Shown here: piece by piece, positions 52,128 to 60,844 of the stretch | Layout of the letters: each line of letters opens with the position of its first letter | Position numbering within the stretch: position 1 is the first letter of the stretch | Source of the DNA: RGIG3528 sp045616485 | GTDB taxonomy: Bacteria; Bacillota; Clostridia; Lachnospirales; Lachnospiraceae | DNA length: 64,000 nt | NCBI GenBank assembly: GCA_045616485.1 | Contig: JAZLGU010000035.1 | Span: 1-64,000 of the forward strand | Direction of reading: 5' to 3' | Translations under genes and position numbers: made by a program | Notes under the pieces: generated by a model | Database searches by the model: none | Told to the model about the DNA's origin: nothing | The model's input: only the letters and a program-made list of their open reading frames with translations

Positions 52128-52742
52128 TTATTTTTTCTGTATTAATATCCGCTTCTCGATAGGCCAGTATACAAAATGTAAAAGGACTACGGAAAGAATG
52201 ATGCCCAGTAAGCTTGCTGTAAGTACATCTGATGGCCAGTGCATAAAGAGGTATACTCTGGAAAAGATAATGGTAACAGCTATAAGGGTGGCGATGATGC
52301 CCATCTTATGGCGTTTCCATACCTGCTTTTTGGCTACGTCGCCGGTCAGGTAGTGTACCTCACCCTGCCAAATAGAGGCTGCGGCTACTGCAGATACCAT
52401 AGAATGCCCTGATGGGAAGCTCCAGGAGTTAAGCTTTGGCAGATATGGCTCAAAGCCGTTTTGCAGTGCAAAGTCACTGTTGTAAGGGCGAACGCGTTGG
52501 AAAATGTTCTTCATAACACCGTCACAGAGGGCAAATTCGATTAGCATGGTGAAAGCAAGAGCAAAACCAAACTTTCTGGTCTTTGGGATGATGGCCAGGA
52601 TAAGAGCTACGGCAATCCAGATCTCACCATGATTACAGATGACAGAGAAGAATCTCATAATCTGATCAATAGCGTCCACGTGCCAGCCTGATTGAATGGC
52701 ATAATGGATTGCTTCATCAATGTTTTGAATGAAAGATGGCAT
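52128..52742 (-). CDS. PAP2 family membrane phosphatase
   Basis: A 204-residue membrane protein of the PAP2 superfamily, which dephosphorylates lipid phosphates such as undecaprenyl pyrophosphate or phosphatidic acid. The three catalytic motifs are present: K-x6-R-P (KNIFQRVRPY), PSGHSM, and SRVYLFMHWPSD. Five or so hydrophobic segments are visible. No good ribosome binding site lies directly before the ATG at 52742; GGAGA is upstream beyond a hairpin, which could bring it closer. Transcribed alone, divergent from the pectin locus. Confidence 0.88.
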   Translation of the reverse strand: MPSFIQNIDEAIHYAIQSGWHVDAIDQIMRFFSVICNHGEIWIAVALILAIIPKTRKFGFALAFTMLIEFALCDGVMKNIFQRVRPYNSDFALQNGFEPYLPKLNSWSFPSGHSMVSAVAAASIWQGEVHYLTGDVAKKQVWKRHKMGIIATLIAVTIIFSRVYLFMHWPSDVLTASLLGIILSVVLLHFVYWPIEKRILIQKK

Positions 52743-52794
52743 TGTTAATTGTGTGCCATTGCGAAAATGGCTCTCCTTGTTTGTGTTTTTAACA

Positions 52795-52823
52795 ATTATA
52801 ACCTTTTTGTAAGCCGCTTACAA
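52795..52823 (-). promoter_or_regulatory. Promoter of the PAP2 gene with palindromic operator
   Basis: On the minus strand TTGTAA (52818-52823), 17-base spacer, TATAAT (52795-52800). The palindrome TTGTAAG-CCG-CTTACAA (52807-52823) covers the -35 box and spacer, a classic repressor position. Confidence 0.6.
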
Positions 52824-52862
52824 GGTGGTAGGGAGTGATTTATGTAAACATATACAAAAAGA

Positions 52863-52885
52863 TGTAAACGTTTTCTTAAAACGTT
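52863..52885. promoter_or_regulatory. cre-like / LacI-type palindrome between PAP2 and pectin locus
   Basis: TGTAAACGTTTTCT (52863-52876) is one base off a CcpA cre site, and AACGTTTT-CTT-AAAACGTT (52867-52885) is a perfect inverted repeat. The 371-base gap 52743-53113 otherwise contains AT-rich DNA and the two divergent promoters. Confidence 0.55.
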
Positions 52886-53045
52886 ATTAAAAGAGTATAG
52901 GTCACTGAAAAAAATGCCCTTATTTGTTAACTTTTTTTAGACAATTTTTATATTTTAAATTAATAAACATTTATTAACACAGCTTATTTTATGCAACACT
53001 TACAATTATTTCTATGTTTTTCCTATAAAACATTGTTATTTTTTA

Positions 53046-53074
53046 TTGACTAATGAGAAAAGGGGGTGTATAAT
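53046..53074 (+). promoter_or_regulatory. sigma-A promoter of the pectin import locus
   Basis: TTGACT (53046-53051), 17-base spacer, TATAAT (53069-53074). Predicted start near 53081, leaving a very short leader. Confidence 0.82.
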
Positions 53075-53113
53075 AGCCAAGCAATTATGTGATAGGTGAA
53101 TTTTGTAAAAGAT

Positions 53114-53698
53114 ATGAAAGCGCTTACATTTAATCAGTACAGAATAATAAATATGGCTATGCTGACAGTGGCTTTTGGACTTATGGAGTCATTGATTTGC
53201 AAGGGAGCCTATGTTTGGTTCCCGGAGCTTCCTTATACATTATCCCTGGCTGTAGTATTTATAGCACTTGAGATGATGAGGTGGGGGGCATTTGCTGCTG
53301 TTTCGGCTCTTGTTTCCGGATTGGTATTCTGTATAGCCTCCGGAGCTTCAGCAGATCAGTTTTTAATTTACTGCATAGGCAATCTTCTGTCTCTCGTGGC
53401 ACTGCTCTTACTCAGGTTTGTCGGGTACGAGAGAGTACGAAAGAGCGCAGGACTTACTATTATGTATGTTGTTCTTGTTTACCTGCTCTTAGAGCTTGGC
53501 AGATGGGGCGTATCTATCATATTAGGAAATGATCTCAGACTTTTGGTTCACTTCCTTACTACAGACTCTCTGAGCGGAGTCTTTGCAGTCGTTGTTGTTC
53601 TAATATCGAGACAGGCAGACGGCTTATTTGAAAATCAGCGTTCTTATATCAGACGCCTTGAGGCAGACCGCAAGGCAAAGGAACGAGAGAATAATTAA
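53114..53698 (+). CDS. Uncharacterised membrane protein opening the pectin locus
   Basis: A 194-residue integral membrane protein with five or six hydrophobic segments (for example LTVAFGLMESLICKGAYVWF, ALVSGLVFCIASGASADQF, GLTIMYVVLVYLLLELGRW) and a charged cytoplasmic tail (RRLEADRKAKERENN). No family recognised; the general look is that of small ECF-S or YesL-like transport accessory proteins. YesL-type proteins occur in Bacillus rhamnogalacturonan operons with similar transporters, which makes that the best guess. The start is uncertain: ATG 53114 is 15 bases after AGGTG; GTG 53096 is possible. It ends 34 bases before the permease gene. Confidence 0.7.
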   Translation: MKALTFNQYRIINMAMLTVAFGLMESLICKGAYVWFPELPYTLSLAVVFIALEMMRWGAFAAVSALVSGLVFCIASGASADQFLIYCIGNLLSLVALLLLRFVGYERVRKSAGLTIMYVVLVYLLLELGRWGVSIILGNDLRLLVHFLTTDSLSGVFAVVVVLISRQADGLFENQRSYIRRLEADRKAKERENN

Positions 53699-53732
53699 GA
53701 ATTTTACTACAGGTTTTTTCAGGAGGATATTT

Positions 53733-54779
53733 ATGAAAGCCAAAGCATCCGATTATCTTATTTACGATAAGGCGACGGGAAAGTACGAAGCAGATCCCGA
53801 GCAGCTTGTAAGAGATGACGTCGAAAAGCACTACTGGTTAGGAGTAGCCAGAGCCATCATTAAGGATTGGCGTCTTTACATTATGCTGGTGCCTATGATC
53901 CTGGTATTCCTGTTCTGGAGATACTTCCCTATGTATGAGCTTCTGGGATGCTTCAAGGTGCGTGAAGAGACACTGCCTGTGGCAGATCAGCTTTTCTCAG
54001 GATTTTCAGCCTTCAAGACTCTGATATTTGGTAAGCAGGCTGTTGATTTCTGGAGAGCCCTTAGAAATACATTCTTGCTTTCATTCTATGGATTGTGTTT
54101 CGGTTTCCCTATGCCGATTATCGTAGCACTCTTCTTTAATGAAATCAGATCCAATATAGCAAGATCAGTACTTCAGGTGCTTACATATCTGCCTAAGTTT
54201 ATGTCCACAGTAGTTATGACATCCCTTATCACCATGTTGGTAAGACAGGACTCCATCATTGGCAGCTACGGTGTTATTTCCCAGCTCCTTGTTCATCTTG
54301 GATGGATTTCTGAGACAGCTGCTCAGACAGGTCTTTTGAGAGATCCCGCTTTCTTTAGAGCCATCTATCAGATTTCCGGTATTTGGGAGGGTGCAGGTTA
54401 CGACAGTATTGTTTACTTTGCTGCTATTATTGCTATCGCACCTACCAGCTATGAAGCTGCACAGATCGATGGCGCCGGTAAGATGGCACAGATGAGATAT
54501 GTAGTTCTTCCTAGTATTTTATCCACTATCGTAATCATGCTGATTACAAGAATCGGCTCCCTTCTTAGCATAGGCTATGAGAAGGTTCTCCTTCTTTATG
54601 ATCCAACCACATATATGACTGCCGACGTTGTATCTACACTGTCTTACAGACTTGGTGTGGCGGGTGACCTGAAGAGCGTAGCTTCTGCTGCAGAAATGAT
54701 GAACAATGTTATTGGTATGTTGCTTGTAATTGGTGCAAATACCATCGCACGTAAAGCTTCCAATACATCACTGTACTAA
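53733..54779 (+). CDS. ABC transporter permease, LplB type
   Basis: A 348-residue permease of the LplB/YtcP-YteP group of CUT1 importers, associated with complex plant polysaccharides such as rhamnogalacturonan and other pectic oligosaccharides. Six membrane segments are visible after a charged 45-residue N-terminus, and the EAA loop is EAAQIDGAGKMAQMRYVVLP. AGGAGG six bases before ATG 53733 fixes the start; an upstream in-frame ATG lies inside the previous gene. First subunit of the importer with the next two genes. Confidence 0.9.
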   Translation: MKAKASDYLIYDKATGKYEADPEQLVRDDVEKHYWLGVARAIIKDWRLYIMLVPMILVFLFWRYFPMYELLGCFKVREETLPVADQLFSGFSAFKTLIFGKQAVDFWRALRNTFLLSFYGLCFGFPMPIIVALFFNEIRSNIARSVLQVLTYLPKFMSTVVMTSLITMLVRQDSIIGSYGVISQLLVHLGWISETAAQTGLLRDPAFFRAIYQISGIWEGAGYDSIVYFAAIIAIAPTSYEAAQIDGAGKMAQMRYVVLPSILSTIVIMLITRIGSLLSIGYEKVLLLYDPTTYMTADVVSTLSYRLGVAGDLKSVASAAEMMNNVIGMLLVIGANTIARKASNTSLY

Positions 54780-54829
54780 TAATAATAGATTAGATTTTGT
54801 CTTATCTATAATGAATCGGAGAAATTATA

Positions 54830-55720
54830 ATGAAAAGAAGACTCGAAATTTCTGAGCTGATTTTCAAGATTATCAGCTATCTTTTCCTCACATTGTTTGC
54901 ACTTTGCTGCTTATATCCGTTTGTTTATGCGGTTTCAGCAGCTATAAGCGGCAGAACCGCCGTAGAATACAATCAGATCATTCTTTTTCCAAAGAATGTT
55001 CAGTTCGATGCATTTAAGGCCATGTTTAGTGACAATCTTTTCTGGAATGCTTACTCAAATACATTGTTCCTGACATTTTATGGTACAGTTTGGTCTTTAC
55101 TGTATTCCATTCTGGGCGCCTATGCTCTTTCCAAGAAGAGACTTTTATTCAGAAAGTTCTTTAATTTCTTCCTGGTATTTACCATGTGGTTCTCAGCAGG
55201 TCTTGTACCTCAGTATCTGAACTATATATCTACAGGTAAATTCTTCGAGAGCATTGGCATTAAAGATGATAAGTGGCTGGTAGTAATTGCCATGGGTATG
55301 GCTGCTATGAATATCATCCTTCTTAGAAATGCTTTCGAGGGAGTTCCTTCTGAGATTGAAGAGGCTGCTATTGTTGATGGCGCTACTGAGTTCCAGGTAC
55401 TTAAGAATGTTTATATCCCTATGAGCAAGTCAACAATCGCTACAGTTTCACTGTTCTTTGCCATTTCCAGATGGAATGGTTATTTCTGGGCAAGACAGAT
55501 GATTAATAATAATAATGAGCGTCCGCTGCAGGTATTTGTACGATTGTACTTGGAGAAATTTACTGATCCGGAGAGTATGGCGGGCTGGGATGAAGTTTAT
55601 GCTTCTGACTCAGTTATCTACGCGCTGATTGTTTGTTCCATTGTACCTATCCTTATCATTTATCCTTTCATTCAGAAGTATTTTGCAAAGGGTACAAATG
55701 CCGGTGGTGTTAAGGAATGA
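54830..55720 (+). CDS. ABC transporter permease, LplC/YtcP type
   Basis: The 296-residue partner permease. Six hydrophobic segments, EAA loop EEAAIVDGATEFQVLKNVYIP, and the C-terminus KYFAKGTNAGGVKE, typical of LplC/YtcP proteins. The start ATG 54830 follows GGAG. Gap of 50 bases to the previous gene and 72 to the binding protein gene. Confidence 0.91.
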   Translation: MKRRLEISELIFKIISYLFLTLFALCCLYPFVYAVSAAISGRTAVEYNQIILFPKNVQFDAFKAMFSDNLFWNAYSNTLFLTFYGTVWSLLYSILGAYALSKKRLLFRKFFNFFLVFTMWFSAGLVPQYLNYISTGKFFESIGIKDDKWLVVIAMGMAAMNIILLRNAFEGVPSEIEEAAIVDGATEFQVLKNVYIPMSKSTIATVSLFFAISRWNGYFWARQMINNNNERPLQVFVRLYLEKFTDPESMAGWDEVYASDSVIYALIVCSIVPILIIYPFIQKYFAKGTNAGGVKE

Positions 55721-55792
55721 TTTTTATCTTATTTTAACCTGATTGATGCTGTATATACTACAGTTCAATATATTTAAAGGAGGATTTACTTT

Positions 55793-57991
55793 ATGAAAAA
55801 TGCAAAGAGATTTGCAGCACTTCTTATGGCTGCAACAATGGCTGTTGCTTCTCTTGCTGCTTGTGGAAAGGGTAACAATTCTACTCCTTCACCAGTACCT
55901 ACAAAGCCTAGCGAGAACAACAACAACAACACAACCACTACTCCTGCACCAGATAAGACATGGGAGATGGGTGATCTTGAGACTCCTCAGCTTACATTCA
56001 CAAAGGATACACTGCTTCGTATGGCTTGTGGTTACAACAATCCTAACACAGGTATTGCCTTTGATGCAGGCACAGCAAAAGACGGTATCACACTTGCTGA
56101 TGGCAAGACATATAATACCGGCGATTTAAAGCCTACATGGGCTGAGCTTGAGAAGCGTCTTGGAATTAAGTTCGAAGAGCATTTCACAGGTGCCGGCTCT
56201 GCTTCCAAGGAATTCGACCTTTGGAAGGCTAAGCTTGGTGAGATTGATATGGTTGCTGGTTCTGCAGCTACTCTTACAGAGTTTGGTGTAGATGGCAAGC
56301 TTGTTAATATTGCTGAGTACCTTGACAAGATGCCTAACTTCAAGGCTTACCTTGAGGCTAACCCTATCGTTAGACTTTCTATCACAGGTGACACAAAGAC
56401 AGGCGCTATTTACTTCTCCCCATATTTCGATGGTGTAGATGATATCGAGCGTATGCCTCTTATGAGAACTGACTGGGTAGTTAAGCTTCTTGATGGCGAG
56501 GGCCAGTTCACAGCAGCTGCTTCAGGCACAGTAAAGACAAACGTTTACAAGCCATATATGCCTACAACAGGCAAGGTTGAAGTAGATGTAGTTAAGGCTG
56601 ACGGATCTGCTGTAGAGAAGGTTACAAAGGACTACACAGCATATGGTAACATCGTTGAGAAGATGAATGCAAAAGACGGCATGACAGGCGTTGAGGCTGT
56701 TAACATGCTTCGTGAGTACATCGACAAGACATACAATGGTTACTATGGAAATACTCGTTCCGCACTTTTCTGCGGTCAGAATGCTGCTTGGGATGCAGAT
56801 GAGCTTGTAGCTCTTCTTCGTTGTGTAGTAGCAAATGCACAGACACTTAACGGTACAGATACAGTTTATGGTCTTTTCTCCCGTGAAGATGGTAACAATC
56901 AGAGACGTGTAGATATGTTCAGATTTGCTGGTACTCTTTTCGGCGTACGTGGTCTTGAGTCCAGAATGGATTATCTCTACCTTGGTACTGATGGCAAGCT
57001 TCATGACGCTCGTTCTGAGGCTGATACATATGTAGCTGTTGAGAGAATGAATGCTATGGTACAGGAAGGCCTTATCTCTGAGTCTTTCATTAAGAACGAC
57101 AAAGATGGTAAGACTGAGACTATGCTTAAGAATGATCTCGGCTTCATGCACTATGACTACAACCAGACACAGACTATCTTCAACCAGACAGCACTTCAGG
57201 ACGGTGAGAAGTACATGGCTGTAATGGTACCTGTAGCTCGTTGGTTTGATGGTTCCAACAAGGATGGCGTTTACATGAGATTTACAGAGTCTTGGAGATC
57301 TGTAAAGACTGATGGTTGGGCTATTTCTAAGGAAGGTATTGGTAACGATGAGAATAAGCTCAATGCAGCTCTTAAGCTTATCGACTATGCTTACTCTAAG
57401 AAGGGTATGATCCTTATGTCTTACGGTCCTGATGCATTCATCAAGACAAACGCTGACGGTTCTTATGTAACATTCAACTTCAATGGTACACAGATGCCAG
57501 AGATTGCAACTGCTACATTTGCTGAGCTCTGGGATAAGGCAAAGGGTAACTACACCAACTATGCTCGTTACTATCTGGGATCTACTCTTTCATTCATGAA
57601 GAGCCAGGCATTCGAGTATCAGTGTACACATGCTGTAGGTAAGGAAGGTGCAGGTAATATTTCCACAGCTATCGCTCTTGGTACTATTAAGCATCCTCAG
57701 CTTGCAATTACAGAGAATCCTTGGTACACATCTATTCCTACTGTTCTTCCTAACACAAAGGTTGAGAACGATCAGCTTAAGGGCTTAACAACTCTTAATG
57801 AGGGCTTCTCTACATCTAAGGATAAGACAAACATTCTTGTTGACATTATTGCAGGTGGCTACAAGGGTGAAGGCCTTACATCCAGAGACGAAGTTATCAA
57901 CACAGTAAACAACTCTATGGATGGTAAGATTTATCTTGCACTTAAGCAGGGCGCTTGGACAAAGCTCAAGTCTTACTACGAGAGCAAGTAA
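55793..57991 (+). CDS. Large substrate-binding lipoprotein, LplA type
   Basis: A 732-residue solute-binding lipoprotein, larger than MalE-type proteins, with signal peptide ending SLAA-C (Cys24) and an Asn/Thr/Pro-rich linker (about 30-55). The long mature domain (about 60-732) resembles LplA/YtcQ proteins for long or branched pectic oligosaccharides. Codon bias is as extreme as in pckA and the 10.2 kb binding protein, so it is abundant. AAAGGAGG before ATG 55793. A GC-rich hairpin follows its stop, so the downstream genes are probably expressed less. Confidence 0.88.
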   Translation: MKNAKRFAALLMAATMAVASLAACGKGNNSTPSPVPTKPSENNNNNTTTTPAPDKTWEMGDLETPQLTFTKDTLLRMACGYNNPNTGIAFDAGTAKDGITLADGKTYNTGDLKPTWAELEKRLGIKFEEHFTGAGSASKEFDLWKAKLGEIDMVAGSAATLTEFGVDGKLVNIAEYLDKMPNFKAYLEANPIVRLSITGDTKTGAIYFSPYFDGVDDIERMPLMRTDWVVKLLDGEGQFTAAASGTVKTNVYKPYMPTTGKVEVDVVKADGSAVEKVTKDYTAYGNIVEKMNAKDGMTGVEAVNMLREYIDKTYNGYYGNTRSALFCGQNAAWDADELVALLRCVVANAQTLNGTDTVYGLFSREDGNNQRRVDMFRFAGTLFGVRGLESRMDYLYLGTDGKLHDARSEADTYVAVERMNAMVQEGLISESFIKNDKDGKTETMLKNDLGFMHYDYNQTQTIFNQTALQDGEKYMAVMVPVARWFDGSNKDGVYMRFTESWRSVKTDGWAISKEGIGNDENKLNAALKLIDYAYSKKGMILMSYGPDAFIKTNADGSYVTFNFNGTQMPEIATATFAELWDKAKGNYTNYARYYLGSTLSFMKSQAFEYQCTHAVGKEGAGNISTAIALGTIKHPQLAITENPWYTSIPTVLPNTKVENDQLKGLTTLNEGFSTSKDKTNILVDIIAGGYKGEGLTSRDEVINTVNNSMDGKIYLALKQGAWTKLKSYYESK

Positions 57992-58022
57992 TATCTTAAA
58001 CTGTTTTAATTAAAACTAAACA

Positions 58023-58044
58023 GCGGGAGGCTGCGGCCTCCCGC
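58023..58044 (+). terminator. GC-rich hairpin after the binding protein, probable attenuator
   Basis: GCGGGAGGC and GCCTCCCGC with only a weak A/T tail (GATATTTAAA): likely partial termination or mRNA stabilisation. Confidence 0.6.
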
Positions 58045-58093
58045 GATATTTAAAAAATCAGATACAGATTTCTGTATCCTGGAGGCTATTCAA

Positions 58094-58684
58094 ATGTATA
58101 AGAGTCAAATGAAATTTCAGAAAATAGTATGCTATCTGGTTCTTATTGCCAGTGCAACCATATTTATATATGCTCTTGGATTTGCTACAGATCTTTTTGA
58201 TTCTCTGTATGTAATGATTCCTGATCCGGAAGATTTGTCAACAGCATATGTACCGGGTGCAGAAATTTTCTATGATATCCAGCCCTTTAATAAGTCTCTT
58301 ACAAAGGTAAGTATTGCTCTTATACTTATTTCTCTATTTATGCTGGTTATGAATACTCATACAAGAAGAAAGTATTATGTTGGCAATTATGTAGCTATTG
58401 CTCTTACAACAATAGCAAATGTTGCATCTTCCGTTTGGGCTCTTAAAAATGTTTTGCAGTATAAAGAGCAGTATTTAACAAAGCTTGATTTTGAAGCCCT
58501 TGAAACCTGGGCTGAGATATGGAAAACATCACCTGAGAAAAAACTCTTCTGGTTCAATGCAGGCTATTTTGTATTTGGCTTGCTGCTGTTATCCACAGTT
58601 TTGCTTTTAGCAAATTTAATTTGGAAAATATACGTTGTAAATGCAGAAAAGAAACTCATTGCAAAGGGAAAGGAAGTGGCCTAA
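58094..58684 (+). CDS. Uncharacterised membrane protein, first of pair 1
   Basis: A 196-residue membrane protein with about four hydrophobic segments: IVCYLVLIASATIFIYALGF, SIALILISLFMLVM, YVAIALTTIANVASSVWAL and GYFVFGLLLLSTVLLLANL. Between segments 1 and 2 lies an extracellular loop with FYDIQPFN; the C-terminus is Lys-rich and cytoplasmic. No family recognised. GGAGG precedes ATG 58094 by about 9 bases. Only 3 bases separate it from the next gene, and both sit between the binding protein and an ATPase gene, so they probably act with the transporter. Confidence 0.7.
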   Translation: MYKSQMKFQKIVCYLVLIASATIFIYALGFATDLFDSLYVMIPDPEDLSTAYVPGAEIFYDIQPFNKSLTKVSIALILISLFMLVMNTHTRRKYYVGNYVAIALTTIANVASSVWALKNVLQYKEQYLTKLDFEALETWAEIWKTSPEKKLFWFNAGYFVFGLLLLSTVLLLANLIWKIYVVNAEKKLIAKGKEVA

Positions 58685-58687
58685 AGT

Positions 58688-59191
58688 ATGGACGTTAAGC
58701 AGATTAAAAAAGATCGTCTTAGATATACCAAAAATACACTTTCATCCACACTGACCTACCTGGCAATTCTTGCAAATGTATTTTACTTCGTTAATATATA
58801 TAAATCTGATGTAGGTAATTACTACTATAAATGGATTATAGGTGTATCCATTGTATTTAACCTTCTTTTTATGATGACCGCATTTCTTTGTTCAGAAGGT
58901 GTAAAAAATTATCACTTTGGTTATTCAATTGTGCTAATAGTCATCGGTGCTATACAGTTTGTTAGAATTTTCATTATTCCTAAGCAGGCTGCAGCAGCTG
59001 TTGTTTCACAGTATAATGAGGAGCTTAATGCTACTGTTGAAACAGCTGTAATGAATGGCGGTCAACACACGTTTGTAGTAATATGTCTTATTGCTTCCGG
59101 TGCTCTTTGCTTTATTGCCGGTGTAGTAGGCATTCTTAAAAATGTAACTCTTAATTCCTACCTTAAGGAAATAGGAATAAAAAATAAGTAG
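58688..59191 (+). CDS. Uncharacterised membrane protein, second of pair 1
   Basis: A 167-residue membrane protein with four hydrophobic segments (TYLAILANVFYFVNIY, WIIGVSIVFNLLFMMTAFLC, YSIVLIVIGAIQFVRIFII, FVVICLIASGALCFIAGVVG) and charged ends (MDVKQIKKDRLRYTKN; LKEIGIKNK). No recognised family. It has four segments like its neighbour but shares no obvious sequence with it. Located 39 bases before an MsmX-type ATPase. Confidence 0.7.
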   Translation: MDVKQIKKDRLRYTKNTLSSTLTYLAILANVFYFVNIYKSDVGNYYYKWIIGVSIVFNLLFMMTAFLCSEGVKNYHFGYSIVLIVIGAIQFVRIFIIPKQAAAAVVSQYNEELNATVETAVMNGGQHTFVVICLIASGALCFIAGVVGILKNVTLNSYLKEIGIKNK

Positions 59192-59230
59192 ATAAAATAA
59201 TCACATTATAGAAAACCGGAGATACGTAAA

Positions 59231-60298
59231 ATGGCAAGTTTACAGTTGCGACATCTGGAAAAAATTTATGATAATAAGGTTCAGGCGGTTTATGACTTCG
59301 ACCTGGATGTTAAAGACGGAGAGCTTATCGTTCTTGTAGGCCCATCTGGTTGTGGTAAGTCTACCACACTGAGAATGGTTGCAGGACTTGAAGATATCTC
59401 TAAGGGTAGACTTATTATCGATGGCAAAGATATTACTAAAATGCCTCCAAAGGATAGAGATATAGCTATGGTTTTCCAGAACTATGCTCTTTATTCCCAT
59501 ATGACAATATATGAAAACATGGCGTTCTCTCTTGTTCTTAGAAAAGAGAATAAAAATGTTATTCATGAGAAGGTTTTAGCAGCAGCTGAGATTCTGGGTC
59601 TTACAGACCAGTTGAATAAGAAGCCTGCTCAGTTGTCCGGTGGTCAGCGTCAGCGAGTAGCTATGGGTCGTGCTATTGTACGTACACCAAAGGTATTCCT
59701 TTTTGACGAGCCGCTTTCCAATCTCGATGCCAAGCTTCGTGGAGCTACACGTCGTGAGATTCTGCTACTTCACAAGAGACTCCAGGCTACCATGCTATAC
59801 GTTACACATGATCAGACAGAAGCGCTTACTCTGGCAGACAGAATAGTATGTATGTCTATGGGCCATGTTCAGCAGATTGGTACACCACTTGAGCTTTATG
59901 ATACACCTGCGAATGTTTTTGTTGCCAGCTTTATTGGCCTTCCTCCTATGAACTTTGTAGATGGTCAGATTATAAATGGCGAATTTGTTGGAGAAGATTT
60001 CACATATCCACTGGATGAGGAGCAGAAAAAGCTTCTTGCTTTATACGAGGGTAAAATTGTAACACTTGGTGTTAGACCTGAAAATGCAGTCAGAGCAACT
60101 GGCGAAAAAGGAGTAAACATTAAGGTTACTCTTAATGAGAATCTTGGTCAGACAACCTTGGTACACGGTCGTGTAGGAAACACAAAGCTTATCTGTAAGT
60201 TCCGTGAGTGGGCAACACTTAAGCCTAATGATGAAGTTAAGGTTGAATTTAACCGAGTTCATTTCTTTGACAAAGTGACAACAAATGCTATTCGATAA
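59231..60298 (+). CDS. MsmX/UgpC-type sugar ABC transporter ATPase 1
   Basis: A 355-residue ATPase of the carbohydrate importer family (MsmX, MsmK, UgpC, MalK). Walker A GPSGCGKST at 37-45, Q-loop MVFQNYALYSHMT, signature LSGGQRQRVAMGRAIVR, Walker B FLFDEPLSNLDAK, H-loop YVTHDQTEA, and a C-terminal TOBE regulatory domain (about 240-355). Such ATPases often serve several importers, so it may energise both the local transporter and the MalFG-type one at 11.5 kb. GGAG before ATG 59231. Confidence 0.93.
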   Translation: MASLQLRHLEKIYDNKVQAVYDFDLDVKDGELIVLVGPSGCGKSTTLRMVAGLEDISKGRLIIDGKDITKMPPKDRDIAMVFQNYALYSHMTIYENMAFSLVLRKENKNVIHEKVLAAAEILGLTDQLNKKPAQLSGGQRQRVAMGRAIVRTPKVFLFDEPLSNLDAKLRGATRREILLLHKRLQATMLYVTHDQTEALTLADRIVCMSMGHVQQIGTPLELYDTPANVFVASFIGLPPMNFVDGQIINGEFVGEDFTYPLDEEQKKLLALYEGKIVTLGVRPENAVRATGEKGVNIKVTLNENLGQTTLVHGRVGNTKLICKFREWATLKPNDEVKVEFNRVHFFDKVTTNAIR

Positions 60299-60310
60299 AG
60301 GAGCAGTGTG

Positions 60311-60844
60311 ATGAAAGAATTTTTTAGAAAAAGACTTGTTGCTCTTAAGAGAAGCCCTCAGAATATACCTTTTGTGGCTTTGATTATAGCATTTATGTAT
60401 TATTCATTTAATCTTACAAAGATATCAGACACAACTGCATATGTTTTTGGTAACAACATGGGACTTTCTGAGTTTGCTGTTATGCTGTTTTCTCTCCTGT
60501 CTTTTGTGTGCTTCTTAAACTCTTTCCCTAAGAGAAAGAAGCCAAACTTTATCATGATTGCACTTATGTACGTAATGTTCATTATCATGATAGTTGCTGA
60601 TATTAATTACGGTAATTGTATTCGTCTGGCCATGAAGCAAGATGGCTTTATGGAAAAGCTTGAGAAAAACAAGTATGTACTAGAAGCTTTAACTGTTGTA
60701 AGGGTACATACAGTTCTTCTTATTGTTGGTAGTGTTCTGATTGCGCTGATTCCTGTATATAGTAAGCTTTTAAGAAAGATTAATACAAATATTGATGTTG
60801 AGTACAGTGGTAACATGTCAGCCATCGATGTAGATGAAGAGTAA
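60311..60844 (+). CDS. Uncharacterised membrane protein, first of pair 2
   Basis: A 177-residue membrane protein with four hydrophobic segments (NIPFVALIIAFMYYSFNL, FAVMLFSLLSFVCFLNSF, FIMIALMYVMFIIMIVADI, VHTVLLIVGSVLIALIPVY), a basic N-terminus (KEFFRKRLVALKRS) and an acidic C-terminus (SAIDVDEE). No family recognised. AAGGAG lies 7 bases before ATG 60311, preferred over GTG 60308. Its stop overlaps the next start (TAATG), so the pair is translationally coupled. Confidence 0.7.
   Translation: MKEFFRKRLVALKRSPQNIPFVALIIAFMYYSFNLTKISDTTAYVFGNNMGLSEFAVMLFSLLSFVCFLNSFPKRKKPNFIMIALMYVMFIIMIVADINYGNCIRLAMKQDGFMEKLEKNKYVLEALTVVRVHTVLLIVGSVLIALIPVYSKLLRKINTNIDVEYSGNMSAIDVDEE

Noticed and set aside
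52748..52765. Leader peptide MAHN before the PAP2 gene
   Set aside because: Four codons only, with a loosely spaced ribosome binding site; likely chance.
56522..57151. Open frame opposite the large binding-protein gene
   Set aside because: The extreme codon bias of the plus-strand gene leaves the reverse frame open; no family similarity.
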